The notes: generated from the sequence alone by a model not told the origin. Numbered from the stretch's first letter, positions 1-9,565 are shown. The stretch is 64,000 nt of DNA from CALCHA01 sp035548175 (GCA_035548175.1 DASZTO010000011.1:1-64000), one strand, 5' to 3'. A program made the numbers and translations.

Positions 1-145
1 CCCCCGTTTTTCCCCCGGCAGCTCTGGACGAGACCTGAGATTAACGGGAGTCCGAGGCAGCCAATGGGATTGCCCCAAGTATTTGTCTTTGAGGGCATTG
101 AGTGATAAATAGGCCCAAAGTAAAACGTTATGGGAAAGGGGAGAT

Positions 146-171
146 TTCGAATCCCGTTCTCTCCGTTACAG
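146..171 (+). other. tRNA-Ser 3'-end-like fragment
   Basis: The stretch reads TTCGAATCCC then TCTCTCCG, which resembles the T-loop and acceptor 3' side of a serine tRNA. No matching 5' acceptor strand, D-arm or anticodon arm can be found upstream, and the T-stem does not pair, so this is not a functional tRNA. It may be a decayed tRNA or an attachment-site remnant, or chance. The rest of 1-224 holds nothing I can assign. Confidence 0.2.
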
Positions 172-224
172 AAACGGTATCTGGGCAATGAAATCTTTGA
201 TGGGGGTTGGCGCGTGGGGGATTT

Positions 225-1727
225 TCAGAATTTGACCTGGAACTGAACGCGGAAAGCGAGATCGCTGGCGTTTTGCAGTTGCAGGGATGCTGGATCGGTG
301 AAGGCGGATTCGGGCGAGTAGGTGATGTCGGACTGCAGTTTCATATTCTGGCCATAGAAGAAATAGTTGGCGCCGAGGCTGTAATACTCGCCGACGTTGG
401 GATAGCCTTCGGTGAAGAGGCCGCCGATACGTCCGAGGACTTCCAGTTTCTGGGGAACCACGAAGTAGCCGATCTGGCCGTAGTAGCCGTGCTGGAAGAA
501 GGAAGAATCGGTTCTGCCGAAAGGTCCGATGGAGGAGGCGGTGGCGGTGGTGGAGGTGTTGCCGGGGTTGGCGTTGACCTGCTGGAAGTAGGCGGCGGTG
601 TTGAAGCTGAGTCCGTGCCATTTTGCGGACCAGTCGAGAGTGGCGCGGAAGAGGTCGCCGTTGAGGGTGTAGTTGGTGAAGCCGGGGCCGTCGGCATTGG
701 AGAGGCCGGTGGTCACCGCGGTGGTCTGCGGCGAGGGAAAGGCGTTGTTGGCGGCGTTCTGGGATTCGTAGCCCAGCGCTCCGCCGAGGAGCCAGATGAA
801 CTGATCGTTGTCGGGGGCGGGGCGCAGATCGCTTTCTTCGCTGAACTGGCTGACCTTGCCGCTGCCCGCCCACTGCACGCGGGCATAGGCGCCCAGGCGG
901 TTGTCGAGGTTGGCCGTTCCACCGATGGTGTCGACCTGGCGGAGGGTGTTGGCCCTGCTGCCGTCGTTGAGGGCGACCTCGTAGGTGGCCTTGTCGTGGA
1001 GGAGATCGCCATAGAGGCTCACGCCCAGGGAGCGGATAGGATCGAAGGGGGAGAGGACCTCGGCGCGTTCGGCGAAAGCGCCGAAGGGATCGGGCGTGAG
1101 TTCGGCCTTGGCGAAGGGGACTTTGTAGGAGCCGACGCGGATGCGGAAGTTGTCGGTGAAGCGGTAAGCGACGAATGCATCGGTGATGCCGAAGGTTCCG
1201 CCCGCGCCGCCTTCGAAATCACCTTCGAGCTTGAAGGTGAGATCGGGGGAGAGGAGGTTTCCGGAGAAATTGAGCCGCGCGCGGCGGATATCGAAGCCGC
1301 TGGCGTTGCCGGGATCGCTGGGCGTGACGCGGGGCGCGGAACTGCCGGCGCCCAGGGTGCGGCTGCCGAGGGTGCGATTGTTGTAGGCGTTTTGAAGGGC
1401 GTACTCGTAACGGAACTGGGCATAGCCGCCGATGACGAGTTTGAAGCGGTCGTCGTCGGTCTGGATGTAGAAGCCGTCCTTGTAGCCGAAGGAAGCACCA
1501 TCGGCCTGCTGCTTTCGGGCATTGGCATCAGCGAGGACATCCTCGACGATCGCGCGGATTTCCTGGGTGCGTTCCTGGGTCATCCAGTTCTGGTCTTCCC
1601 GGGCCTCGAGTTCGGCGAGGCGTTGTTTGACGGCGGCGAACTCGGCGTCGGAGACCTCCGCGCGAGCGGTGGCGATTGCCGAGGCGAGTATCATGCCTGT
1701 GACCAAGACCCGATGAACCGTTCTCAT
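225..1727 (-). CDS. OprP-type outer-membrane porin (copy 1)
   Basis: Predicted outer-membrane beta-barrel of 500 residues, related to the phosphate-selective porin O/P family. A signal peptide ending near ATARAE is followed by a short coiled coil rich in E, A and R (about residues 25-65), typical of trimeric porins with a periplasmic helix. The barrel region begins at GYKDGFYIQTDDDRF and the protein ends in Phe (FQVKF), the usual assembly signal for outer-membrane barrels. The start is the ATG at 1727 because AGGGAG lies 7 nt upstream; an upstream in-frame start would spoil the signal peptide. It shares its coiled-coil layout and barrel-entry motif with the next gene upstream, so the two are tandem paralogues. 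The substrate cannot be read from sequence; phosphate or other anions are family-based guesses. Confidence 0.85.
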   Translation of the reverse strand: MRTVHRVLVTGMILASAIATARAEVSDAEFAAVKQRLAELEAREDQNWMTQERTQEIRAIVEDVLADANARKQQADGASFGYKDGFYIQTDDDRFKLVIGGYAQFRYEYALQNAYNNRTLGSRTLGAGSSAPRVTPSDPGNASGFDIRRARLNFSGNLLSPDLTFKLEGDFEGGAGGTFGITDAFVAYRFTDNFRIRVGSYKVPFAKAELTPDPFGAFAERAEVLSPFDPIRSLGVSLYGDLLHDKATYEVALNDGSRANTLRQVDTIGGTANLDNRLGAYARVQWAGSGKVSQFSEESDLRPAPDNDQFIWLLGGALGYESQNAANNAFPSPQTTAVTTGLSNADGPGFTNYTLNGDLFRATLDWSAKWHGLSFNTAAYFQQVNANPGNTSTTATASSIGPFGRTDSSFFQHGYYGQIGYFVVPQKLEVLGRIGGLFTEGYPNVGEYYSLGANYFFYGQNMKLQSDITYSPESAFTDPASLQLQNASDLAFRVQFQVKF

Positions 1728-1920
1728 CCATGGCTCCCTGTAGAAGCACTTGCTCGCCGGGCCCACCGCGGGCCCGCTTGGAAGTAAACCGGTAGGAATA
1801 GTATGAGATTATTGGAAAGATTGCAAGCAGATTTGCGAAAATACAGAAATTGTTTTCTTAACTACGGTTATATCGACGAGCCAGCACCACACGGCCAGTG
1901 GTTGCTTGTTGCGCGGCGCA

Positions 1921-1949
1921 AAGAAAAAGGCCCGGTATTGCCGGGCCTT
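1921..1949 (-). terminator. Rho-independent terminator of porin copy 2
   Basis: A 9-bp perfect hairpin (AAGGCCCGG, loop TATTG, CCGGGCCTT) at 1927-1949 is followed on the minus strand by TTTTTC. It lies 50 nt past the stop of the second porin gene and would end its transcript before porin copy 1, so the two porins are probably separate transcription units. Confidence 0.8.
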
Positions 1950-1999
1950 GGAGCGTTTCTTTGATCTGAAATCCGCGGTATGCCGATGCGGCGAGGGGG

Positions 2000-3457
2000 T
2001 TAGAACTTCAACTGCAGCTGGAGCCGGAAGATGAGGTCCTGGGTGTTGGCGGAGGTCGACGCGGTCGAGCTGCTGAAGGCCGCCTCGTTGGGCACGTAGA
2101 CAGCTTCGCCCTGGATCTTGGCATTTTGTCCGAACAGGTAGTAATTCAAGCCGCCGGCGTATTCTTCCATGCGGTTGGGTCCGCCTTCGGTAAGCAGTTG
2201 ACCGAACCGGCCATAGGCTTCCCACTTAGGGGCGAACATGTAGCCGAGCTGTCCAAAGTAACCCATCTCGAAGAGGCTGCTATCGCGGATGGAGGAGGGC
2301 ACGGAGACGCCGGGGTTCTGGTTGACCTGCTGGAGGAAGATGGCGCTGTTGAAGGCGAGGCCGTGGTATTTGGCGGCGAAATCGACGGTGCCGCGGTAGA
2401 GGTCGCCGTTGTAGTTGTAGCTGGTGAAGCCGGGGGAATCGATGGTTGAGAAGCCGGCGAGGCTGGTGTTGGCCTGAGTGCCGGGGAATGCGGAGCTGGT
2501 GGAGTTGGCGGACTCCCAACCGGCGGCGGCGCCCAGCATCCAGGCGAGGGAGCTGGTGTCTTTGCGGAGGTCGGGCTCATCGTTGAAATCGGCGATGGCA
2601 CCGGCGCCGGCGAATTGGACGCGGCCATAGAAGGCCAGGCGGTTGTCGTTTTTGCCGCCGATTTCCGCAGCGCGGCCGGCGGTATTGGACTTCTGTCCGT
2701 TGTTGACGTTGACTTCGTAGGTGAGCTTGTCCTTGATGGGCGTGCCGTAGAGGCTGACGCCCAGGGTGCGGACGGGGTCGAAGGGGTTGAAGATGACGGG
2801 GAAGTCGGTGCCTTCGAGGCCGGAGGAGATGTATTCGAGGCGCGAGTAGGGGGTGAGGAACGACCCGGCGCGGATGGCGAAGAGGTCGTTGAACTTATAA
2901 GCCATATAGATGTCGAGGGTCTGGAAGTCGTTGTTGTTGCTGGAGTCGCCGGCAAAGTCGCCGGAGATCATGTAGGTGAGGTTGGGGTTGAAGGCGTATC
3001 CGGAGAAGATGAGGCGTGCGCGGCGGAAATCGAAGCCGTTGACGTCGCCGGCTTTCTGGGCGGTCGAGGAGAAGGCCTGTTTGTTGTGTGCTTCGTCGTG
3101 GGCGTAGGTATAACGGAACTGCAGGTAGCCGTTGGCCTGGAAGCGGAACATCTGGTCATCGGTCTGCACGTAGAAGCCGCTTTTGTAGCCAAAGCCGGGC
3201 CCATCGGCGAACTGGCCGCGGGTCTTGGCGTCGTTGAGCACGTCCTGGACGATGGCCTTGATCTGGTCGGTGCGTTCCTGGGTGAGCCAGTTTTCCTCCT
3301 GTTTCGCCTGCACCTGGGCCAACTGCGCCTTGAGGTCGGCGACCTGGCTGGCCAGGTTGGCGACTGTCTGGGAATCGTCCGCCCGTGCGGCCTGCATACC
3401 CGCGTAAGCCACCGCCGCCGCCAATACTGCTGATCGAGTCCACCGCATGCGTTCCAT
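2000..3457 (-). CDS. OprP-type outer-membrane porin (copy 2)
   Basis: Predicted outer-membrane porin of 485 residues. It has an N-terminal signal peptide (cleavage near MQAARADD), a helical segment rich in A, Q and E (about residues 30-75), then a barrel starting at GYKSGFYVQTDDQMF and ending in the terminal Phe of LQLKF. The stretch NWLTQERTDQIKAIVQDVL matches the equivalent stretch of the neighbouring porin almost residue for residue, showing a tandem duplication. The start at 3457 is supported by GGGAG 7 nt upstream. Family: phosphate-selective porin O/P; actual substrate unknown. A strong terminator follows the gene. Confidence 0.85.
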   Translation of the reverse strand: MERMRWTRSAVLAAAVAYAGMQAARADDSQTVANLASQVADLKAQLAQVQAKQEENWLTQERTDQIKAIVQDVLNDAKTRGQFADGPGFGYKSGFYVQTDDQMFRFQANGYLQFRYTYAHDEAHNKQAFSSTAQKAGDVNGFDFRRARLIFSGYAFNPNLTYMISGDFAGDSSNNNDFQTLDIYMAYKFNDLFAIRAGSFLTPYSRLEYISSGLEGTDFPVIFNPFDPVRTLGVSLYGTPIKDKLTYEVNVNNGQKSNTAGRAAEIGGKNDNRLAFYGRVQFAGAGAIADFNDEPDLRKDTSSLAWMLGAAAGWESANSTSSAFPGTQANTSLAGFSTIDSPGFTSYNYNGDLYRGTVDFAAKYHGLAFNSAIFLQQVNQNPGVSVPSSIRDSSLFEMGYFGQLGYMFAPKWEAYGRFGQLLTEGGPNRMEEYAGGLNYYLFGQNAKIQGEAVYVPNEAAFSSSTASTSANTQDLIFRLQLQLKF

Positions 3458-3714
3458 CCGTCACTCCCGTGAAGGTCCAGAAAAAAATTCGGCGGCGTCC
3501 GGGCGTATTTCCCACGGCCCGTGCACGCGCCTTCCACGAAGGGCTGGGATGGTAATCCTCGATTGTGAAGGAACGATAAAGATTGCCTATGGGGCGTATG
3601 AACTGTCGAGCAGCGATCTTGAGCCGCAAAAGCTTTCCCATCGCTTGACCCCGGCCGCCGGCATTCGTATCTTTGCCCCCTTCGCCTTTTTGCAGCCGCC
3701 GAGGTTCCTCCGCC

Positions 3715-4659
3715 GTGGAAACCCCCCCGCCTAAGCCCGCCGGCGCCACGCCGGGTCATGATGCCGCCGCGGCGCTGATCGCCCCGCCGGTGATCGAGAA
3801 AGCGCAGGCGCTGATCGAAGCGCTGGGATACATCCAGCGGTTCAACGAGAAGATCGTGGTGGTCAAACTCGGCGGCTCGTTCATGGACAACGACGACGAG
3901 TTCCGCAAGGTGCTCACGGATGTTGTGTTCATGCATGCGGTGGGGATGCGGCCGATCGTGGTGCATGGCGGGGGCAAGGCGATCACCGACGCGATGAAGA
4001 AGGCGGGACTTCAGGCGCAGTTCGTGCAGGGCCGGCGCTACACGGACGAGCGCACGCTGGCGATCGCCGAGGACGTTTTGTGCAACGACATCAACGGGTT
4101 CATCGTCTCGACGATCAACGTGATGGGGGGCAAGGCGATGCCCTTGACGTCGCTGACATCCACGGCGCTGTTTGCGCGGAAGATGTTCCTGACGGGGGAG
4201 AGCGGGGCGCGCGTGGACATCGGGCAGGTGGGGGAGGTGACGTGGGTCAACGCGCCGCTGCTTCAGGCATTGTGTCAGGCGGACTTCATTCCGGTGATCG
4301 CGCCCATTGCGCGTGATGCGGCGGGGGAAAAGCTCAACGTGAACGCGGACACCGCCGCCGGGCACGTGGCCGCGGCCACGAAGGCCGAGAAGCTCGTGCT
4401 CGTGTCGGATACGCACGGGATACGGGCGAAGAAGGAGGATCCCGCGTCGCTGCTGCGGTCGATCACGAAATCCACGATTCAGGAGCTGATCGCCACCAAG
4501 GAGATCGGCGAAGGGATGCTGCCGAAGGTGGAATCCTGCATCATCGCGCTGGATGCGGGGGTGAAAAAAGCGCACATCATCGACGGCCGCTTTCCGCATG
4601 CGCTGCTGCTGGAGATCTATTCCGACGCGGGCGTGGGCACGGAGATTCTTCTGGGCTGA
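3715..4659 (+). CDS. argB: Acetylglutamate kinase
   Basis: Cytoplasmic enzyme of arginine synthesis that phosphorylates N-acetyl-L-glutamate with ATP. The 314-residue protein shows the amino-acid-kinase fold motifs in order: VVVKLGGSF (phosphate loop), IVVHGGGKAI (acetylglutamate/ATP loop), then NVNADTAAGHVA and LVLVSDTHGI. The N-terminal helix ending in YIQRFNEK before the first strand is the kinked helix seen in arginine-inhibited hexameric forms, so feedback inhibition by arginine is likely (inference). I use the GTG at 3715, with GAGG about 10 nt upstream; a TTG at 3673 is an alternative that adds a Pro/Ser-rich tail unlike the family. Other arg genes are not adjacent; argF lies 3.6 kb downstream with unrelated genes between. 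Confidence 0.93.
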   Translation: METPPPKPAGATPGHDAAAALIAPPVIEKAQALIEALGYIQRFNEKIVVVKLGGSFMDNDDEFRKVLTDVVFMHAVGMRPIVVHGGGKAITDAMKKAGLQAQFVQGRRYTDERTLAIAEDVLCNDINGFIVSTINVMGGKAMPLTSLTSTALFARKMFLTGESGARVDIGQVGEVTWVNAPLLQALCQADFIPVIAPIARDAAGEKLNVNADTAAGHVAAATKAEKLVLVSDTHGIRAKKEDPASLLRSITKSTIQELIATKEIGEGMLPKVESCIIALDAGVKKAHIIDGRFPHALLLEIYSDAGVGTEILLG

Positions 4660-4760
4660 GCGATGGCGCGCAAGATTATCCGCGCCGCCTGCCCCATAGC
4701 CCCCACAATGGATACAATGTCCCCCCTTTGTCTTGCATCGCTGACCAGGAGCGCACCCGC

Positions 4761-7433
4761 GTGAACTTACCTCATCGTCTGACCCCCGCCGTGGCCCTTC
4801 TGATCGCCATCACAACCGCCGCCTCTTCCACCTGGGCCGACGCCCCGGCGTTTCAGGGCGCCCAGGGCTTCGGCGCCGACGCCACCGGCGGGCGGAACGC
4901 CCAGAGCATTTACGTCGTGACCAATCTCAATGATTCCGGCGCCGGTTCCTTCCGGGATGCCGTCAGCGGTTCCAACCGCATCATCGTTTTTGCGGTCAGC
5001 GGCCAGATCAATCTTCAATCGGCGATCAGCGCGAAATCCAACCTGACGATTCTGGGGCAGACCGCACCGGGGCAGGGCATTGCGATTCAGGGCCGGGAAG
5101 TTTCGTTCGACAAACAGAGCAACGACATCATTCAATACATGCGCTTCCGCGAGGGCACGGGCGATCCCAGCGAAAAGGCCAGCATCAATCTTGGCAGCAC
5201 GACCAATTTCATCCTCGATCACGTGTCGGTGGAATTCGCACAGTACGACAACATCGACGCGGTCGGCGACAATGGCGTGAAGAACCTCACCATCCAGAAT
5301 TCCATCCTCGCCGATCCCATCAAGGCCCAGCAGTTCAACATGCACACCGAGGGCTCCAACGTCACTTACCTCGCCAACATCTGGGCCAATTCCCACAATC
5401 GCAATCCGCTGGCCAAATCCGACACGCAGTACGTCAACAACGTCATCTACAACTACCAGGGCGGCTATACCACCGGCGATTCCGGCGGAACATACCGCTA
5501 TGACCTGCTGAACAACTACTTCATCGCGGGGCCCAGCACCTCGAGCCCCAGCAACGCCTGGTATCAGCTGGATTCCAACCAGAGCGCTTACTCCTCCGGC
5601 AATATGCTCGACTCCAACAAGAATGGAAAACTCGACGGCTCCGCCAGCACGCCCGGCAGCGTGGTCCATCTTTCCTCCGAATGGTCCCCCGCCACCAAAT
5701 ACCTTCCCACCCTTACCGCCGATCAAGCGTACGCCTTCACCACCGCCCATGCCGGCGATCTTTACAACAACGGCAATGGCGCCTTCGGCCGCGACCAGGT
5801 CGATAACCAGGTCCTCTCGCAGGTCGAATCCCTGGGCACCCAGGGCTTCCTTTACAACACGGAGAACACCAACGGCAGCGTCGGCTTCGGCACCATCCCC
5901 GCAACTTCTTCCCCTGCCAATACCCTGGACACCGTACCCTTCGCCTGGCTGCAAGCCCATGGCCTGAGCACCACCGACCCCAACGACCTGCTCAAGAAAA
6001 ACGCGCTCGGCTACACCATGATCGAGCAGTACGCCTCCGAAATTGCCGACCAATACGCCACCCAGACCTGGACCAATTCCTCCGGAAGCTGGGCCTCCGG
6101 CACGTGGAATAGCGCCACCCCGGGCGCGTACGATCACGCCTACATCCTCGGCAACGGCTCGGCCAACGGCTCCGCCACCATCGCCGACGGCGACACCGCC
6201 AACGCCTTCAGCGTCACTATCGGCGGTAACGGGCCGGGCGGCGGCGAATCGCTGAACGTTTCCGGCGGCTCACTCAACGTCCAGGCCACCATCACCGTCG
6301 GCGATCAAAACAATGCCGCCCTCAACATCTCCGGCGGAAACGTCTTCGCCTACAACGTGCAGCTTGGCAACACCGTCCTGGATTCCAACGGCACTCCCAC
6401 CGCCACCTACACCGGCACCCTCAACCTCACCGGCGGAACCCTCACCGTGCAGCAGCTTCTCCTCGGCGGCGGCACCTACGGGGCGTGGAACAGCGGCGGC
6501 GTCTTCACCTGGAACGGCGGCACGCTTCAGGCCTTCAACAACCTCACCGTCAACGTCCCGGCTACCCTTGGCGACAAGGGCGGCATCATCGACTCCAACG
6601 GCTACAACGGCACGCTCTCGGGCATCCTCTCCGGCAATGGCGGCCTTACCAAAATCGGCGGCGGCGCCATCACCCTCTCCGCCCACAACACCTACAACGG
6701 ACCCACCACCGTCTCCGCGGGCAGCCTGCTCGTGACCGGCTCACTCGCCGCCAACGGCTCCAACGCCATCTCGCTTGCTCCCGATGGCGTCACGACGATC
6801 TCGCGCGCCACCGCCGCCAATGCCAGCTATGACAACTGGGGTTCCTCCGCCAGCGCCGATCTGGACTCCCACGCCGATCTGCGCGCCGGACAGAATGCCA
6901 CCAACAACTCCAGTGGCGAATCCGTCACCATGGCCTGGCGCATCCGCACCTCGGCCGAAACCGCAGGCACCAGCACCGGCGCGCAGCTCGAAAGCGATGC
7001 CCTCACCCTCACCGGCATGGCCAACACCGGCACTACCGGCTCGGGCCAGACCGATCCATTCGCCCTCCAGATGTCCTATCTGCCCACTTCCTCTGAAACC
7101 ACCCTGCTCTGGAACAACGGCACTCTCTGGGCCAATGCCGTCCTCGGCAACTATCTCACCGGAACGCAGGTGTTCGCCGATGTCCGATCCTCCTGGGACG
7201 CTTTCGCCGCCGCTCACAACATCACCGACGCCAACCTCGGCACGTTTCTGGGAAGCTGGGGCTTCGATCCGACCAGCGACACGGTCTGGGCGGTCCTCGA
7301 TCACAACTCGACCTTCGCCGCGGGCGTGCTGCCCGGCGCCGCGCCCGTTCCGGAGCCCGCGACCTTGTCCCTGCTCGCTTTTGCCGGGGCGCCGCTGCTT
7401 CGTCGGAAGCGCTCGGTTCGCGTCGCGCGCTGA
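4761..7433 (+). CDS. Secreted pectate-lyase-like beta-helix protein, PEP-CTERM
   Basis: An 890-residue exported protein. After a signal peptide (to about residue 27) comes a right-handed beta-helix domain with polysaccharide-lyase family 1 hallmarks: FQGAQGFGADATGG, then the TNLNDSGAGSFRDAV, NLTILGQTAPG and ILDHVSVEF type repeats. The second half contains Gly/Thr/Asn-rich strands, including a clear autotransporter-associated beta-strand repeat (about GNGGLTKIGGGAITL followed by HNTYNGPTTVSAG). The C-terminus is a PEP-CTERM sorting signal: VPEPATLSLLAFAG, a hydrophobic stretch, then RRKR. Start GTG 4761 is preceded by AGGAG at 10 nt. The protein is probably a surface- or matrix-anchored polysaccharide-degrading enzyme; the substrate is inferred only from the family. 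Confidence 0.85.
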   Translation: MNLPHRLTPAVALLIAITTAASSTWADAPAFQGAQGFGADATGGRNAQSIYVVTNLNDSGAGSFRDAVSGSNRIIVFAVSGQINLQSAISAKSNLTILGQTAPGQGIAIQGREVSFDKQSNDIIQYMRFREGTGDPSEKASINLGSTTNFILDHVSVEFAQYDNIDAVGDNGVKNLTIQNSILADPIKAQQFNMHTEGSNVTYLANIWANSHNRNPLAKSDTQYVNNVIYNYQGGYTTGDSGGTYRYDLLNNYFIAGPSTSSPSNAWYQLDSNQSAYSSGNMLDSNKNGKLDGSASTPGSVVHLSSEWSPATKYLPTLTADQAYAFTTAHAGDLYNNGNGAFGRDQVDNQVLSQVESLGTQGFLYNTENTNGSVGFGTIPATSSPANTLDTVPFAWLQAHGLSTTDPNDLLKKNALGYTMIEQYASEIADQYATQTWTNSSGSWASGTWNSATPGAYDHAYILGNGSANGSATIADGDTANAFSVTIGGNGPGGGESLNVSGGSLNVQATITVGDQNNAALNISGGNVFAYNVQLGNTVLDSNGTPTATYTGTLNLTGGTLTVQQLLLGGGTYGAWNSGGVFTWNGGTLQAFNNLTVNVPATLGDKGGIIDSNGYNGTLSGILSGNGGLTKIGGGAITLSAHNTYNGPTTVSAGSLLVTGSLAANGSNAISLAPDGVTTISRATAANASYDNWGSSASADLDSHADLRAGQNATNNSSGESVTMAWRIRTSAETAGTSTGAQLESDALTLTGMANTGTTGSGQTDPFALQMSYLPTSSETTLLWNNGTLWANAVLGNYLTGTQVFADVRSSWDAFAAAHNITDANLGTFLGSWGFDPTSDTVWAVLDHNSTFAAGVLPGAAPVPEPATLSLLAFAGAPLLRRKRSVRVAR

Positions 7434-7520
7434 GGTCGCCGTCCGCCGCAAGCTGTGGCCCCGCATGCCAAGGCACACTATGATCGCTCCCTCCCCGTAT
7501 GTGGATTGAACAGGTGATCG

Positions 7521-8171
7521 ATGAAGCGACTCGCTCCCGCCGTTGCCATCATCTCAGCGCTGGCTCTCGCCGCCTGCCGCACCACCGCGCCGCGCCCGCA
7601 TGAGACCGGTGCCGCCGCTTCAAGCGGCGGCACCCTGGCCACCTTCGAGTGTCCCGTGAAGATTCCGGCGCGCGAAATCATCATTGTGCGCCACGCAGAT
7701 CGCGACAAGGACAACGACACGCACGCCAAGCACACCGGCAACTCGGATTACGACTCCCTCACGTCCGAGGGCTGGGCGCGCGTGGCGGCGCTGGCGGCGG
7801 CGGTGAAGGGGGACGGCGTCACGCGGATCGTCGCCACCACGACGCTGCGCACGCAGCAGACCGCTTATGGCGTCGAATCGGACCTCGCCAAAGCCGGCCA
7901 TACGCCTTTCCTGGATTTCGCTTCACTGGCCCACAGCTCCGACGCCGCGGCCATCACGCGGCGCCTTGAAGCCGCGCAGCCCAATGATGTCGTGCTGGTG
8001 ATCTGCCACCACGAGTATGTGCCGGGCATCATCCACGACCTGGGCGGCCCAATCGTGGCGGATATCAACGACGCGGAGTACGACCGCCTGTATACGCTGA
8101 AACGCAGCGCCGCCGACTCCTCCCAATGGACGCTCGCCGAAAAATCGTTCGGTGCCCCCTTCGCGCATTAA
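7521..8171 (+). CDS. Histidine phosphatase superfamily lipoprotein
   Basis: A 216-residue exported lipoprotein. The N-terminus has a signal peptide ending in a lipobox (LALAAC, lipidated Cys near residue 19). The catalytic domain carries the RH motif IIIVRHADRD, where the His would be phosphorylated, TSEGWARVAALA, ATTTLRTQQTA, and the second catalytic-site His in VICHHEYVPG. This is a short phosphoglycerate-mutase-like (branch 1) phosphatase; the substrate is unknown. It sits between the PEP-CTERM gene and argF with no close coupling. Confidence 0.85.
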   Translation: MKRLAPAVAIISALALAACRTTAPRPHETGAAASSGGTLATFECPVKIPAREIIIVRHADRDKDNDTHAKHTGNSDYDSLTSEGWARVAALAAAVKGDGVTRIVATTTLRTQQTAYGVESDLAKAGHTPFLDFASLAHSSDAAAITRRLEAAQPNDVVLVICHHEYVPGIIHDLGGPIVADINDAEYDRLYTLKRSAADSSQWTLAEKSFGAPFAH

Positions 8172-8194
8172 ACCGTTTCCAGACTCCGCGGCCC

Positions 8195-8233
8195 TTTTCG
8201 TGCATTTCGTGTTTTTCGTGGCCATTTACGTCG
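8195..8233. repeat. Single arm of the CACGAAA-type dispersed repeat
   Basis: Three 9-nt units of the form TTTCGTGNN end in GGCCATTTACG. The same arm occurs at 12820-12870, 36078-36125, 44361-44399, 44595-44628 and 57625-57662. It lies 24 nt after the stop of the phosphatase gene and runs up to the argF ribosome-binding region. Confidence 0.8.
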
Positions 8234-8257
8234 TTTCATCATCTCCGGATCCTGCCC

Positions 8258-9184
8258 ATGCCCAAAGCTGATTTCATCTCCCTCGCCGATACGCCGCTGG
8301 ACACCCTGCGCCACTACCTCGACGTCGCGCACCGTCTCAAGAGGCAGCTGAAAGAGACCGGCCGCAACGATTGGCTGGCCGCGGGCAAGGTTCTCGCGTG
8401 CATTTTCGAAAAGCCGTCGCTGCGCACGCGCGTGTCCTTCGAAACGGCGATGGTGCAGCTTGGGGGGAATGCGATTTACATTGCGCCGGCGGAAATCGGC
8501 CTGGGCACGCGCGAGTCCGTTCCGGATGTGGCGCGCGTGCTCTCGGGCATGGTCGACGGCATCATGGCCCGCGTCTTCGAACACCAGAAGCTCAAGGACC
8601 TCGCCGCGCATGCTTCCGTGCCCGTCGTCAACGGCCTCTCCGATTACTCCCACCCCTGCCAGGCGATGGCCGACCTCATGACCGTCGAGGAGCACTTCGG
8701 CAAACTTGCCGGCATCACGCTGGCTTACGTCGGCGACGGCAACAACGTGGCGCGCTCGCTGCTGGTGGCCTGCGCCAAGTTCGGCCTGAACTTCCGCATC
8801 GCCACGCCGCCGGGATACACGCTGGAAGACGAAATCGTCCAGCGCATCATGACCACCCACCAGACATTTGATTTCGTGAGCGCCCACGATCCGCACGAGG
8901 CCGTGCGCGATGCCGACGTGATCTACACCGACACCTGGGTCTCGATGGGCCAGGAGGCCGAGAAGGCCCAGCGGCTCCCGGTCTTCCGCGACTTCCAGAT
9001 CAACGACGAGCTGCTGGCGAGCGCCCCCAAACACGCGATGGTGATGCACTGCCTTCCCGCCTACAGGGGCATTGAAATCACGGACGCCGTCATCGACGGC
9101 CCGCGCTCGCTGGTCTTCCCCGAGGCCCACAACCGGCTTCATTTCCAGAAGGGCCTTCTGGCGTGTTTGATTTGCGGGCAGTGA
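8258..9184 (+). CDS. argF: Ornithine carbamoyltransferase
   Basis: Cytoplasmic enzyme making citrulline from ornithine and carbamoyl phosphate. The 308-residue protein contains the carbamoyl-phosphate loop in the SLRTR variant (EKPSLRTRVSFE), the HPCQ motif, the ornithine loop DTWVSMGQE and the catalytic HCLPA. The DxxxSMG ornithine loop favours ornithine over acetyl- or succinylornithine as substrate. The start is the ATG at 8258, which gives the usual family length; the ribosome-binding site is weak. The upstream 60 nt are occupied by an arm of a dispersed repeat, so its promoter is not obvious. Confidence 0.94.
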   Translation: MPKADFISLADTPLDTLRHYLDVAHRLKRQLKETGRNDWLAAGKVLACIFEKPSLRTRVSFETAMVQLGGNAIYIAPAEIGLGTRESVPDVARVLSGMVDGIMARVFEHQKLKDLAAHASVPVVNGLSDYSHPCQAMADLMTVEEHFGKLAGITLAYVGDGNNVARSLLVACAKFGLNFRIATPPGYTLEDEIVQRIMTTHQTFDFVSAHDPHEAVRDADVIYTDTWVSMGQEAEKAQRLPVFRDFQINDELLASAPKHAMVMHCLPAYRGIEITDAVIDGPRSLVFPEAHNRLHFQKGLLACLICGQ

Positions 9185-9316
9185 ATGGCCTTCCACCGTC
9201 GCAGCGTTCCGAGTGATTCCCTCCCGCCCGCCACTTGACGATTCAGCACCTCTGGCACGCCCCATGCTCCTCCAGCGTTGAGGCTTCCCTTACCCCCGAA
9301 GCCAGTGGAGCACTCC

Positions 9317-9565
9317 ATGCTGACCCAACTCAACCCTCCCCTCCCGCTCGAAACCCCGAAAGGCGCCGGCGTCGCCTACGCGGTCATTGATTACGGTCCC
9401 GACTTCGATCTGCTGTGGGTTGTCTTCGATGACGCCACCGGCGAATGCTGGACCTGGCCCAACCCCAAAATCCGCGCCGTCAAAAACATCACCCTGGGCC
9501 ACCGCACCGACCCCGCCCCCACCACCCCCCACCTCCCGCGCCTCACCCCCACCAACACTGCGTAA
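9317..9565 (+). CDS. Small conserved hypothetical protein
   Basis: An 82-residue protein with a good ribosome-binding site (GGAG, 7 nt before the ATG). The first 60 residues look well ordered: LNPPLPLETPKGAGVAYAV, then IDYGPDFDLLWVVFDD and TGECWTWPNPKIRA. The tail is Pro/Thr-rich and probably disordered. I recall near-identical short proteins in many bacteria, but no function is known. It has no signal peptide or membrane segment. Confidence 0.7.
   Translation: MLTQLNPPLPLETPKGAGVAYAVIDYGPDFDLLWVVFDDATGECWTWPNPKIRAVKNITLGHRTDPAPTTPHLPRLTPTNTA

Noticed and set aside
1..224. Complete tRNA gene at the left edge
   Set aside because: Only a 3'-like piece is present; no acceptor, D- or anticodon arm can be built.
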